Assembly (NCBI GenBank): GCA_902788575.1
Contig: CADAKY010000013.1
Span: 1-64,000, forward strand
Direction: 5' to 3'
DNA length: 64,000 bases
From: an uncultured bacterium
GTDB lineage: Bacteria; Cyanobacteriota; Vampirovibrionia; Gastranaerophilales; Gastranaerophilaceae
This document shows positions 42,865 through 51,932 of the stretch, in pieces. The position numbers and the translations under genes are program-made. Every line of letters begins with the position of its first letter. The stretch's first letter is position 1. The notes under the pieces are model-generated. The model ran no database searches, was not told the DNA's origin, and saw nothing but the letters and a program-made list of their open reading frames with translations.

Positions 42865-44100
42865 TTATTGATTAGGAGACCAGTCTTTGATTCCGTTTCC
42901 TTTCATATATGCGTACTGCATTAAGTGGAACTCCCCGCTTGAATCTTTTTGCAGGACATATAGCTGATGTTTTTGGTTACTTTCGTAAATGTATTCACTG
43001 CCGGCTTTATCTACGTATGTGTATGTGATGTCTTTTTTGTCGTGTATTACTATAGTTGCCGGATGATTGCCATTGGAAGCTTTAGTAATTGTTGCTTTTT
43101 TACCGTCTATATTAACAGTATCATTTATTCCTTTATTGCTTTCATCGTGTGCATCTTTTACGTTGCTTATTTCATCTTTGCCGTCATAATTTGTGTATCC
43201 GGACTTGTAGTACTGTTCTTTTACATCATCTGGGATTGTTTTTATAAAATCAATGTTTTTATCAGCATCCGCTTTTGTAGCTAAAGCTTTCTCTAAATCA
43301 CTTTTTGTCTTTATTTCAGAAGGGTTATTGTCAGAATCACCGCCTGCTCTTCCAGCACCGTTTGTTACACTGCCGGAACCTGCAACAGGTGCTGCTGCTC
43401 CGGTACCAACGCTTGCGCCTGCACCGGTACTTGCTCCGTTACCATTACTTTGATTTTTTTGAGTAGCACTTGTTGCGTTACCGTTCTTATCGTAATTAAA
43501 ATCATAACTATTTTGTAAACGCTTGAGTTTTTCTTGGTAGTTTTTAATATTTTCATCTTTATGGTCGTCGTCTAAAGGTGTTTTGATAAGTTTGGATATT
43601 TCATTAAACAAATCCTTCGCTTTATCAGCATCCGGTGTTTTGTCTAAAGCATTTAATGCTTTATCCAATGCTGTAATTTTAGCCTGATCTTTGTCTTCGC
43701 AATTATTACTTGATGATGAATTATTGTTTCCTGAATTTGTGCGTGAAGCGTTATTATTGCTGTTCCAGCCTCCGCCCCAGCCGCCCCAGCCGCCGTTCCC
43801 GATAGGCATAAATCCGCCCATTCCGAATCCGCCAAACATATTGCCGAATCCGCCGAACATATTACCCATGAAACCACCAAATATACCACCCAGCATGCTT
43901 CCGAAGAAACCGCCCAGTGCGTATTTAAAGCCGCCCCAGAAACCGCCGTCATTGTAATTAAACGTGATATTTGTTCTTGAGCCGCCGCCCCATATACTAT
44001 TACAAATGCCGCCACCGCTGCATCCACAGCCATAGTCTTTGTGGAAGTTTAAATTGTGTTTAAATGGTGTGTGACAACGTATTGGGAATCCGTGTGACAT
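42865..44100 (-). CDS. Gly/Phe-rich lineage-type unknown protein
   Basis: 411 residues. Residues ~20-110 are low-complexity Gly/Phe/Met/Trp repeats (GGFGNMFGGFGMGGF, GGWGGWGGGW) after a short Cys/His-containing start (CGCSGGGICN). Then a helical charged part (~130-215), an Asn/Ala/Gly/Ser-rich linker (~215-265), and a beta-rich C-terminal part (~330-411: ATIVIHDKKDITYTYVDKAG). No signal peptide. Not recognised; surface or aggregate-forming is a guess. Divergent from a second Gly/Tyr-rich gene at 44261, with an HLR1-like box between them. Confidence 0.7.
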   Translation of the reverse strand: MSHGFPIRCHTPFKHNLNFHKDYGCGCSGGGICNSIWGGGSRTNITFNYNDGGFWGGFKYALGGFFGSMLGGIFGGFMGNMFGGFGNMFGGFGMGGFMPIGNGGWGGWGGGWNSNNNASRTNSGNNNSSSSNNCEDKDQAKITALDKALNALDKTPDADKAKDLFNEISKLIKTPLDDDHKDENIKNYQEKLKRLQNSYDFNYDKNGNATSATQKNQSNGNGASTGAGASVGTGAAAPVAGSGSVTNGAGRAGGDSDNNPSEIKTKSDLEKALATKADADKNIDFIKTIPDDVKEQYYKSGYTNYDGKDEISNVKDAHDESNKGINDTVNIDGKKATITKASNGNHPATIVIHDKKDITYTYVDKAGSEYIYESNQKHQLYVLQKDSSGEFHLMQYAYMKGNGIKDWSPNQ

Positions 44101-44180
44101 AGCTCTTACCTCATATTTTTTACATCTGTTATATATATAAAGTATTTAAAAAGTATTCAATTTCACGTTTAAAATTTATT

Positions 44181-44198
44181 GTTACATTTCTTAACAAT
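44181..44198 (+). promoter_or_regulatory. HLR1-type box, near-consensus
   Basis: GTTACATT-TC-TTAACAAT: the first unit perfect, the second with one mismatch, canonical spacing. It lies at about -58 to -41 from the predicted start of the 44261 gene. A further half-site GTTACAAA is at 44212-44219, inside the spacer of the promoter. Confidence 0.6.
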
Positions 44199-44202
44199 TA
44201 GT

Positions 44203-44232
44203 CAATTTTTTGTTACAAAAAAACTTTATATA
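44203..44232 (+). promoter_or_regulatory. CAATTT-N18-TATATA promoter
   Basis: CAATTT (44203-44208) and TATATA (44227-44232), 28 nt before ATG 44261, with GGTTAGG as ribosome site. Confidence 0.55.
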
Positions 44233-44260
44233 TATAAGGTTAGTTAAAGGTTAGGTAAAA

Positions 44261-45574
44261 ATGGGCATTCCATCAATAAATACACTTGCGAATATGGAAT
44301 ATATGCTGTATGGCGGAACATCCGGCTCAAGGGCAAACTGTCCGAGTTATTCAAATGGGTACTGTTCACAAGGAGCATATAATTCGACCCCTTATGGATA
44401 CGGATATCCTGCATTTGGTTCTGTTTATCCTAACTATTATACAAATAATAATTCCTCTTCTATAATGAACGGAAATTCATCCGCTCTTTCAACGCAGGGC
44501 TTATCATCGCAGGGAACGTCTGCACAATCCACATCTTTCCAACAGGGAATAACACAGGAAGATATTGATAAGCTGGCTGATTATTATGCAAAAAATAATG
44601 TATTGGAAGAAGGTTTTTTAGGTGCGGCTGGCGGAGGCTTAAGCTGGATGGCTTGGGAACATGCGCAATCTCTTGTGCATCCTTTGAATGCCAATAAAGG
44701 TTTTAAGGCAGCAGAGGAAATATTTAAAAATGTTCCGAAAGAATTTATGAAAAAGAACCCTGTATTGTCTCAGGAAGCTTGGAGAGTTTTACAGCAAGCT
44801 ACACGAGATACCGAAAGTAAATGGTTCACATCAGGGTGGTTAAGAAAACCGATTCCTAAAGCTGATATTCAACCGTATATTGATAATTTAAAGAACGCCT
44901 TAGCCGGCGGAAAAGTGGATGAAGTTGCAAAAGCAACGGTAGAATTAGATGCCGCAAGGGGTATGGACGGCAAACTTGCCGGTTTAATAAGCAAAAAAAG
45001 AACAGTCGCAGAAAGAATTGCCCAAAAAACGGAATCAGGAGAAATTGCTAAAAATACAGCAAATCTTATTAATATAAGTCAGGGTGGTTTCGGTTCTCTG
45101 GTAAAAAGCACATTCAAAAAAGATTTTGTCGGATTCATGGCAATTGAAGCATTAGGTAATGCAGGAAAAATATTTACGGCATTTGGTAAAGATACTGAAA
45201 CAGGTGTAAAACAAACAGGTCAATCTCTCGGAAAATCTGCTCTGGGTGTAACCGGATGGTGTTTGGGCCGTGCTGCAGGTACTTGGCTTGGTGCAAAAGC
45301 CGGTGCTGTGATTGGTTCAGCTATATGCCCCGGAGCGGGAACTGTTGCGGGTGCCGTAATCGGGTTTGTTGTAGGTTCAATCGGTATGTGGGCAGGTCAC
45401 AAACTTGGAAATTGGATTCTCGGGCAGGATGTAGCGGATAAAGTTGAAGCCGAAAAACTTGCAAAATCACCGCAAGGACAGGCACAATTACTTCAGTTTG
45501 CAGCTCAAAAAGCGCAGGAAGGCAAAACTGATGCGCAAACAAATAATATTCTTATGAAAGCATTAAGTGCATAA
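44261..45574 (+). CDS. Unknown protein with C-terminal glycine-zipper hydrophobic domain
   Basis: 437 residues. A Tyr/Ser/Asn/Gly-rich disordered start (~1-90), a helical middle (~95-300), then a hydrophobic Gly-zipper stretch (~325-385: GRAAGTWLGAKAGAVIGSA and GTVAGAVIGFVVGSIGMWAG) able to form a hairpin in a membrane, and a Gln/Ala/Lys tail. No signal peptide. Glycine-zipper domains of this kind occur in pore-forming toxins and secreted effectors, and also in harmless envelope proteins. Head-to-head with the Gly/Phe-rich gene at 42865. Confidence 0.7.
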   Translation: MGIPSINTLANMEYMLYGGTSGSRANCPSYSNGYCSQGAYNSTPYGYGYPAFGSVYPNYYTNNNSSSIMNGNSSALSTQGLSSQGTSAQSTSFQQGITQEDIDKLADYYAKNNVLEEGFLGAAGGGLSWMAWEHAQSLVHPLNANKGFKAAEEIFKNVPKEFMKKNPVLSQEAWRVLQQATRDTESKWFTSGWLRKPIPKADIQPYIDNLKNALAGGKVDEVAKATVELDAARGMDGKLAGLISKKRTVAERIAQKTESGEIAKNTANLINISQGGFGSLVKSTFKKDFVGFMAIEALGNAGKIFTAFGKDTETGVKQTGQSLGKSALGVTGWCLGRAAGTWLGAKAGAVIGSAICPGAGTVAGAVIGFVVGSIGMWAGHKLGNWILGQDVADKVEAEKLAKSPQGQAQLLQFAAQKAQEGKTDAQTNNILMKALSA

Positions 45575-45612
45575 TAAAATTAAATCATAATACCTTATTA
45601 ATTAACCTATTC

Positions 45613-45650
45613 ACCCTTTGTGTTAAAATAACACTAAGGGTTTTTATTTT
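45613..45650 (+). terminator. Terminator or attenuator just before ilvD
   Basis: ACCCTTTGTGTT / AACACTAAGGGT 12-bp stem with one mismatch, then TTTTTATTTT. The ilvD ribosome site starts at the next base. So either ilvD has no separate promoter and is read through, or the hairpin is a regulated attenuator of ilvD. Confidence 0.7.
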
Positions 45651-45662
45651 AAGGAGAATATT

Positions 45663-47315
45663 ATGAGAAGTGATAATATCAAAAAAGGAATATCAAAAAC
45701 ACCGCACAGAAGTCTTCTTATGGCAACGGGTGTACCTAAGAAGAATATGGGCTCTCCTTTTATCGGAATCGCAAGTTCTTTTTCCGATTTGGTTCCGGGG
45801 CATATAGGATTAAGGGATTTAGAAAGACAAATTGAAAAAGGTATTCACTCCGGAGGCGGACAGGCTTTTATATTCGGAGTTCCTGCCGTTTGTGACGGAA
45901 TCGCTATGGGTCATTCCGGCATGAGATATTCACTTCCTTCAAGAGATTTGATTGCGGATTGCGTGGAAACTGTTGCAGAAGCTCATCAGCTTGACGGTCT
46001 GGTATTGCTGTCTAATTGCGACAAAATTACTCCGGGAATGCTTATTGCAGCTGCAAGAATAAATATTCCGACAATTATTGTTACGGCAGGTCCTATGCTT
46101 GACGGTGAAAGCAAGTGTGAAAAGCTTACAATGATTAAAGGCGCATTTGAAGCGATAGGTAAATACAGAAACGGTGAAATTACAGAAGAAAGACTTTTGG
46201 AATTGGAAGAAGCTTCTTGCCCGTCTGCAGGTGCTTGTCAGGGACTTTATACCGCAAATACAATGGCTTGTCTTACGGAAGTAATGGGAATGAGCCTTCC
46301 GCATTGTGCAACAGCTGCTGCAGTATCTTCGGAGAAACGCAGAATCGCTTTTGAAAGCGGAATGCAGGTTGTAGAGCTTGTAAGACAAAACAAATGCCCG
46401 AGGAACATTATAAACAGGGATTCTTTAAGAAATGCAATTATTGCAGATTTAGCAATGGGAGGCTCTACAAATTCGTTTTTACATATTTTAGCGATTTCAA
46501 ACGCAATTGACGGGTCTGTAACGTTAAAAGATTTTGACGAATTATCTGCAAAAATTCATCAGTTTGTTAAGCTTGAACCTTCTTCGGATATTACTATGAC
46601 AGAATTTCATAAAGCGGGCGGTGTTTCTGCCGTTATAAAAGAAATGCTGAAAAGTATTCCTGAATTTAAGGATTTGAGTGGCGTTTCGCTTAATAAAGCA
46701 AGTGAAAATACAAAAAATGCTTATTCTGATCCTGCTGTAATTCATCCGTACTCTGAGCCGTTTACGACAAAACCGGGACTTGGAATTTTGAGAGGAAATA
46801 TTGCTCCGGAGGGTTCCGTAATAAAGATTTCTGCCGTTGATGAAAGTTGTTATGAATTTGAAGGAAATGCAAAGACTTTTGATTCGGAAGAAGATGCAAT
46901 GAGAGCTTTGGAAAATGATGAAATCAAAGCAGGTGATGTAATTGTTATCAGGTATGAAGGACCGAAAGGCGGTCCCGGAATGCGAGAAATGCTTGCGCCT
47001 ACATCACTTCTCGTCGGGAAAGGGCTTGGAACAAAAGCTGCTTTAATTACAGACGGCAGATTTTCTGGCGGAACAAGGGGAATCTGTGTAGGGCATATTT
47101 GTCCGGAGGCGGCAAACGGAGGTAATATTGCACTGATAGAAGACGGCGATAAAATAAGAATTGATATTAATAAAAGAACTCTTGATTTGATGGTTGATGA
47201 AAAAACATTAGAAGAAAGAAGAAGAAATCTAAAATCTTTTGAAATTAAAACAAAAGGATTTTTGGGCAAATATGCAAAAACAGTTTCAGATGCTTCACAT
47301 GGGGCTATCGTATGA
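45663..47315 (+). CDS. ilvD: Dihydroxy-acid dehydratase
   Basis: 550 residues, Fe-S dehydratase that forms the 2-oxoacids of valine and isoleucine. Cluster cysteines in [12 protein letters not shown] and [41 protein letters not shown] near the C-terminus. AAGGAG upstream. Other ilv genes are elsewhere. Stop overlaps the next ATG by 4 nt (ATGA). Confidence 0.96.
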   Translation: MRSDNIKKGISKTPHRSLLMATGVPKKNMGSPFIGIASSFSDLVPGHIGLRDLERQIEKGIHSGGGQAFIFGVPAVCDGIAMGHSGMRYSLPSRDLIADCVETVAEAHQLDGLVLLSNCDKITPGMLIAAARINIPTIIVTAGPMLDGESKCEKLTMIKGAFEAIGKYRNGEITEERLLELEEASCPSAGACQGLYTANTMACLTEVMGMSLPHCATAAAVSSEKRRIAFESGMQVVELVRQNKCPRNIINRDSLRNAIIADLAMGGSTNSFLHILAISNAIDGSVTLKDFDELSAKIHQFVKLEPSSDITMTEFHKAGGVSAVIKEMLKSIPEFKDLSGVSLNKASENTKNAYSDPAVIHPYSEPFTTKPGLGILRGNIAPEGSVIKISAVDESCYEFEGNAKTFDSEEDAMRALENDEIKAGDVIVIRYEGPKGGPGMREMLAPTSLLVGKGLGTKAALITDGRFSGGTRGICVGHICPEAANGGNIALIEDGDKIRIDINKRTLDLMVDEKTLEERRRNLKSFEIKTKGFLGKYAKTVSDASHGAIV

Positions 47316-47821
47316 CAAAAGCAGAACTCCGAAAAAAAATAAAAAAAGAACGTGAAAGCCTTGATATAAATAAGATTAGTGAAGAAATTGTACAAAAAAT
47401 TTTGAAATTAAAAGAGTATCAAGATGCAAAAAATGTTTTGATTTATTATCCGCTGGAAAATGAAATCAGCCTGTTGGAATTATTAAAAGACAAAGAAAAA
47501 AATTTTTATCTTCCCAAAATTGACGGGAATAACCTTTTGTGCTGCCCGTATAAAGATGGTGATGAAACTTGTCTTTCTTGCTTTAAAACCTGCGAACCTT
47601 TGAGTGAGTCTTGCGATAAAAATATTATAGATATTGCAATAATTCCGGCGCTTGCATGTGACAAAAATGGTTACAGGCTCGGGTACGGCGGAGGTTTTTA
47701 CGACAGATTTCTTAAACATTTTAACGGATTCAAACTCTGTTGTGTACCAAATTGTTTTTTACTGGACTCTGTTTTTCCTGAAAATCATGATATTAGGGTA
47801 GATGTGATTATAACAGATTAA
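47312..47821 (+). CDS. 5-formyltetrahydrofolate cyclo-ligase
   Basis: 169 residues. Basic N-terminus ([16 protein letters not shown]) and the signature [15 protein letters not shown]. Returns 5-formyl-THF to the folate pool. Coupled to ilvD by a 4-nt overlap; no evident pathway link. Confidence 0.94.
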   Translation: MTKAELRKKIKKERESLDINKISEEIVQKILKLKEYQDAKNVLIYYPLENEISLLELLKDKEKNFYLPKIDGNNLLCCPYKDGDETCLSCFKTCEPLSESCDKNIIDIAIIPALACDKNGYRLGYGGGFYDRFLKHFNGFKLCCVPNCFLLDSVFPENHDIRVDVIITD

Positions 47822-47852
47822 GTTTTGTATTGACTTATGTATTTTTATTTGC

Positions 47853-47891
47853 CCTTTCTATTAATCCTTTCTATTAATCCTTTCTATTTAC
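47853..47891. repeat. Three tandem 13-bp units
   Basis: CCTTTCTATTAAT three times (last unit ends TTTAC), followed by a run of eight C. Sits upstream of the rpsT promoter. Confidence 0.8.
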
Positions 47892-47898
47892 CCCCCCC

Positions 47899-47927
47899 TT
47901 TACAATGGGTTTTGTTGTTATTATAAT
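47899..47927 (+). promoter_or_regulatory. Sigma-70 promoter of rpsT
   Basis: TTTACA (47899-47904), 17 nt, TATAAT (47922-47927). Leaves an ~85-nt leader, room for the S20 autoregulation known in other bacteria. Confidence 0.8.
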
Positions 47928-48018
47928 AGTCTTACACTCACAATCCTCAAGTGAATGGGTAAAATCAAAGAAGTCATTAATCTTTGAAAAGCCCGATAAT
48001 CGAAAGGAAGAAATACAA

Positions 48019-48285
48019 ATGGCAAACATTAAATCAGCAAAGAAAAGAGTTTTGATAGCAGAAGCTAACAGACAAAGAAATGTAGCATTCAAAACATCAA
48101 TTAAAACTGCAATCAAGGCAGCTTTAGCTTTGGCAGAAGGTGAAGACAAAGATGCTTTAAATGCTTCAATTTCAAAAGTATATCAACTTTGTGATAAGGC
48201 TGTTTCAAAAGGTATTTTACATAAAAATACCGCTGCAAGAAAAAAATCAAGATTAGTTCTTGCAATTAAGAAATTGGCTAAGTAA
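48019..48285 (+). CDS. rpsT: 30S ribosomal protein S20
   Basis: 88 residues, normal length. MANIKSAKKRVLIAEANRQR and IHKNTAARKKSRL-type C-terminus (LHKNTAARKKSRLVLAIKKL). Binds 16S rRNA early in 30S assembly. Start ATG 48019 with AAAGGAAG upstream; the longer open frame is leader sequence. Confidence 0.97.
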   Translation: MANIKSAKKRVLIAEANRQRNVAFKTSIKTAIKAALALAEGEDKDALNASISKVYQLCDKAVSKGILHKNTAARKKSRLVLAIKKLAK

Positions 48286-48304
48286 GTTTGACAGAATTAA
48301 TTAA

Positions 48305-48334
48305 CAAAAACGGGTGCTGTGCATCCGTTTTTTG
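48305..48334 (+). terminator. Terminator of rpsT
   Basis: AAAAACGGGTGC / GCATCCGTTTTT with one G-T wobble, then further T. Confidence 0.85.
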
Positions 48335-48405
48335 TTTGAAAAATAACCTGACCGTATAATGAAAAACTCTTTATTCTGTATTAGGTTACATTAGGAGGAT
48401 TTTTT

Positions 48406-48966
48406 ATGCGTCGTATATTTTTGAGCTTTTTTATTTTATTAGTGTCAGTACAATCTGTCTTTGCATCAAGAACAGTGGTTACTCAAACCCCTTATTATAA
48501 TTATAATAATCCTTATTTATACAGACAATATTACAACCAAAGAAGAGGAGTTTATCCGAGGAGTTATTATAATCCAAATTTTACGGAACTGAGCGCGTTA
48601 GAAAAATACGCTCTCAACAGAAGTTACGCAAGAGAAAATAATTTAGACAGATTGCAAAGACTAGAAATGCAAGCATTTGGTGCTATTCAGCAGGGTGATT
48701 TTGATACAAGATACGACAATGTAAGAAACGCGATTCTATCCAGACCTAAGGCGCATACAAACAGTTCTGTATGGAGAAACATAGGTGATTATTTTTCGGG
48801 ACAAATGACAGGTTTCACGCCGCAGATAAATACAAGCGGTAATTATTATACGCCGACATTTGGAAGAAGCACGTTTGTAGAAAGTTCAAGCCCGTTTGGA
48901 GGACGCACGATAAGGACAGGAAATTACGGTATGTCATCAGGAACCGGAATTACGATACTTGATTAA
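48406..48966 (+). CDS. Secreted Tyr/Asn/Arg-rich unknown protein
   Basis: 186 residues. Signal peptide (MRRIFLSFFILLVSVQSVFA). Mature part Tyr/Asn/Arg/Ser-rich. The middle (LSALEKYALNRSYARENNLD, then RLQRLEMQAFGAIQQGDFDTR) resembles the 'LE-x-x-x-FG' linker helices found in many cyanobacterial and melainabacterial secreted proteins. No catalytic motif. AGGAGG before ATG and a GTTACATT half-site 25 nt upstream. A cell-wall amidase gene follows after 60 nt. Confidence 0.8.
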   Translation: MRRIFLSFFILLVSVQSVFASRTVVTQTPYYNYNNPYLYRQYYNQRRGVYPRSYYNPNFTELSALEKYALNRSYARENNLDRLQRLEMQAFGAIQQGDFDTRYDNVRNAILSRPKAHTNSSVWRNIGDYFSGQMTGFTPQINTSGNYYTPTFGRSTFVESSSPFGGRTIRTGNYGMSSGTGITILD

Positions 48967-49026
48967 AATACGTATTTTGCATTTCTCCCGATTTTGAAGT
49001 ATAATTTGATTCGGGAGGCGGGAGCC

Positions 49027-50928
49027 TTGAGCTTTGTACGCAATATAGTATTTTATATAATAACTTTATTAATTATATTTATTTCACCTGTTATGGCAGA
49101 TTCGTCAAAGGTGTTATCGCTTGTGTACGATGATTCCGGCTCTATAATTTATTTGAATGTAGATGGTGCTGTACAGGAGAATTTCCCGCAAAAATTTGTT
49201 AAACTGGAAAATCCAAACAGAATATATTTTGACATAAATGATTCAATTCTCATTGGTCCAAAACAGCAGATAGTATTTGATAAAAGTAATATTAAAGAAG
49301 TCAGACTGGCGCAGTTTTCTACGAATCCGAATGTTGTAAGGGCAGTGATAACTTATGATGAAAATTTTGATACTTCAAAAATTAAGCTTGTGAATTTGAA
49401 TGGTAATGTTCTTGTACAGGCAGGTGCTAATAAACTGTCAAATGAATATTTTAATAAAATATATGACGAAGCTCCGGAACCGCATACTTATAACGGAATT
49501 GTGGCAAATTCTCAGGTGATTAAAAAAGTTGCGCTGCCTGAGGTTAAGCAGGAAGGAAGTGCTGCGGCATTGGAAGAAATTAACAAGGCTTTTTCGGCAT
49601 CTACTCTTAATAATTCAGACGGAAAAACCTATGATTCAATAGTCTCGGTTGATATATCTTCTGATTTGAAATTACGTACTAAATATTTTATAAACGGATA
49701 TTATATTAAAAATGGCGGATTGCTTGTAAGTGGTCTTGGGCAAATGACTACAGCTAAAATGTTTACATTGGATTACCCAAATCGTGTTGTTATAGATTTA
49801 CCAAATACTTATGTAGATAAAAAAATACGCAATAAAGAATTGTTAATGTGTCCGGATGCTTCCTGTAAAGACAGGGCAAAAATAGGTCAGTTTGAATTTA
49901 ATAAAGCGAGGATAGTTGTAACAACTGAAACTCCGGAAAAATATATTCCCGTATATTCTTCGGATGCTCAGTCAATGCTTTTGATTAATGCGGATAAATT
50001 AAATCACACGACACTTTCTGCCGTAAGTTCTAATATTCAACAGGCGTATGTGAAGAAAATCAATTCAAAAACAGCAGAATTGATTTTACAATTCACGGCT
50101 CCGGTTGTTCATTCGATTTTAAGAGATGATAAATCATTAAATATGTATCTGTTTAATGTAAAAAGTTATAATGAGCCGGAGCTTATAAAAACGTTTAATA
50201 ATACCGCATACAAGAATATGACACTTTCTTTGCTCCCTCAAATAGGTGTGAAATCTACATTGAAGGTATCAAAAGATGATGTAATTCAGATTTCTCAAAG
50301 TATTGACGGAAAAGCTATAAAAATATTGTATACAAAATCCGCAACTCAGCAGACTCAACCGGTTGAAAAAACTGATGCTCCCAAAAAACCTCCGATAAAA
50401 AATAAAGTTGTAATTGACCCAGGTCACGGCGGAAGTGATTATGGTGCAATAAGAGAGGGTATTAACGAAAAAGATATTACACTTGATATGTCGCAGAGAG
50501 TTGCTTCAATTCTTAAGTCTAAAGGATATAAGGTTGCTCTTACAAGAACGGATGATATATATTTAGGTCTGCAGGAAAGATGTGATTATACTGAGGCGGA
50601 AAATCCGGAAATATTTGTAAGTATTCACGTTAATTCTGCTGTTGCAACAGAACCGAGCGGGCTTGAAACGCATTATTATCATGAAAACAGTATTAAATTA
50701 GCAGAAATTATTCAAAAACATTTAGTTAAGGAGATTGACTCAAAAGACAGAGGTATACTAAAATCTAAGTTCTATGTGATAAATCATACAGATGTTCCTG
50801 CCGTACTTGTAGAAACGGGATTTTTATCAAATGCGGATGAGCGGGCAGAATTGGTTACAGATAAACGCAAACAGGCTACAGCAAAAGCTATTGCGGAAGG
50901 TATAATGGAATATTTGAAAAAGAAATAA
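49027..50928 (+). CDS. N-acetylmuramoyl-L-alanine amidase with AMIN-type N-terminus
   Basis: 633 residues from TTG 49027, preceded by GGGAGGCGGGAG; no ATG fits. Signal segment (RNIVFYIITLLIIFISPVMA). N-terminal ~400 residues contain beta-rich AMIN-like units for septal peptidoglycan targeting. C-terminal ~175 are Amidase_3: VVIDPGHGGSDYGA, INEKDITLDM (Glu ligand), FVSIHVNSA and VPAVLVETGFLSN with catalytic Glu. Cleaves the peptide from MurNAc during cell separation. Confidence 0.93.
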   Translation: MSFVRNIVFYIITLLIIFISPVMADSSKVLSLVYDDSGSIIYLNVDGAVQENFPQKFVKLENPNRIYFDINDSILIGPKQQIVFDKSNIKEVRLAQFSTNPNVVRAVITYDENFDTSKIKLVNLNGNVLVQAGANKLSNEYFNKIYDEAPEPHTYNGIVANSQVIKKVALPEVKQEGSAAALEEINKAFSASTLNNSDGKTYDSIVSVDISSDLKLRTKYFINGYYIKNGGLLVSGLGQMTTAKMFTLDYPNRVVIDLPNTYVDKKIRNKELLMCPDASCKDRAKIGQFEFNKARIVVTTETPEKYIPVYSSDAQSMLLINADKLNHTTLSAVSSNIQQAYVKKINSKTAELILQFTAPVVHSILRDDKSLNMYLFNVKSYNEPELIKTFNNTAYKNMTLSLLPQIGVKSTLKVSKDDVIQISQSIDGKAIKILYTKSATQQTQPVEKTDAPKKPPIKNKVVIDPGHGGSDYGAIREGINEKDITLDMSQRVASILKSKGYKVALTRTDDIYLGLQERCDYTEAENPEIFVSIHVNSAVATEPSGLETHYYHENSIKLAEIIQKHLVKEIDSKDRGILKSKFYVINHTDVPAVLVETGFLSNADERAELVTDKRKQATAKAIAEGIMEYLKKK

Positions 50929-50967
50929 CTCTTCCTTTGATGGAGGGTAGAAATCTTTGGTTTCGGG

Positions 50968-51780
50968 ATGAAGCAAATGTACAATAAAGATAAAACACAA
51001 AATATAAATTCAATAGGTTTTTTTGATTCTGGAGTTGGCGGGCTCTCTGTTTTGGCTCGTTTTCGTAAAATTTTACCGCAGGAAAACATAATTTATTTTG
51101 GAGATACTCTTCACCTTCCTTACGGAAATAAAACAAAAGAGGAGTTAATAGGGTATGCAAAAAATATTCTGAACTTTTTTAAAGAAAAACAAGTTAAAGC
51201 TGTTGTAATTGCCTGCAATACATCTTCCGCGCAAGCCTATGACACAATCAAAAACCTTTATCAATTCCCGATTTATCCGATTATTCAATCCTGTGCGAAT
51301 GTTATTGCAAATTCCGGAGTTAAAAAAGTAGGAGTATTCGCGACAGAAGCAACTGTAAAATCAGGGAAATACAAAGAAGAACTCACCCGTAACAATCCGC
51401 TAATTGAAGTTAAAGAAATGGCAAGCAAAAATTGGGTCGGAATTGTTGAAGGTGTAGGAGATAATATAGAAGAAGCAAGAAAAAATATAAAATTTGAAAT
51501 AAAAGAAATGCTTTCGTTTAATCCCGATAAAATAATTTTGGGGTGTACTCATTATCCGTATTTGATGAATGAATTTATAAAATACGCTCCGCAAAATTTA
51601 TTTATTGACCCTGCCGAAATTTTTGTTGATTTTATCAAAAATGATTTGGAAAAAAGAAATTTATTAAATAATTCCGACGGAGGGAAAGAAGAGTTTTACG
51701 TAACATCATCTCCCGAGGATTTTGTTAAGAATGCAAAGATTTTTTATGACTTAAAAAAACTTCCGCATTTATATAAATAA
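50968..51780 (+). CDS. murI: Glutamate racemase
   Basis: 270 residues. FFDSGVGGLSVL (catalytic Asp region), VVIACNTSSAQAYD and ILGCTHYPYL (the two catalytic cysteines). Supplies D-glutamate for peptidoglycan; follows the wall amidase by 39 nt, a likely operon. ATG 50968 or ATG 50977. Confidence 0.95.
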   Translation: MKQMYNKDKTQNINSIGFFDSGVGGLSVLARFRKILPQENIIYFGDTLHLPYGNKTKEELIGYAKNILNFFKEKQVKAVVIACNTSSAQAYDTIKNLYQFPIYPIIQSCANVIANSGVKKVGVFATEATVKSGKYKEELTRNNPLIEVKEMASKNWVGIVEGVGDNIEEARKNIKFEIKEMLSFNPDKIILGCTHYPYLMNEFIKYAPQNLFIDPAEIFVDFIKNDLEKRNLLNNSDGGKEEFYVTSSPEDFVKNAKIFYDLKKLPHLYK

Positions 51781-51932
51781 TAATTACGGGAGAAAGTTTG
51801 GGTTGAGAAAAAAAAAGAACATAGAATTTTTTATATAGGACTCATAAAGTTCACATAAAATTCAATAAATACAGGGGTTTACTTACTTTTTGCATTTACC
51901 TTCGCTTCAAAACTTCTGTACAAAGCAACTTA

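Noticed and set aside
43653-44033. 126-codon minus-strand frame inside the Gly-rich gene
   Set aside because: Alternative frame of a low-complexity region, no ribosome site.
47982-48000. GCCCGATAAT before rpsT as sigma-28 promoter
   Set aside because: No TAAA at the required 15-nt spacing; a clear sigma-70 promoter lies upstream.
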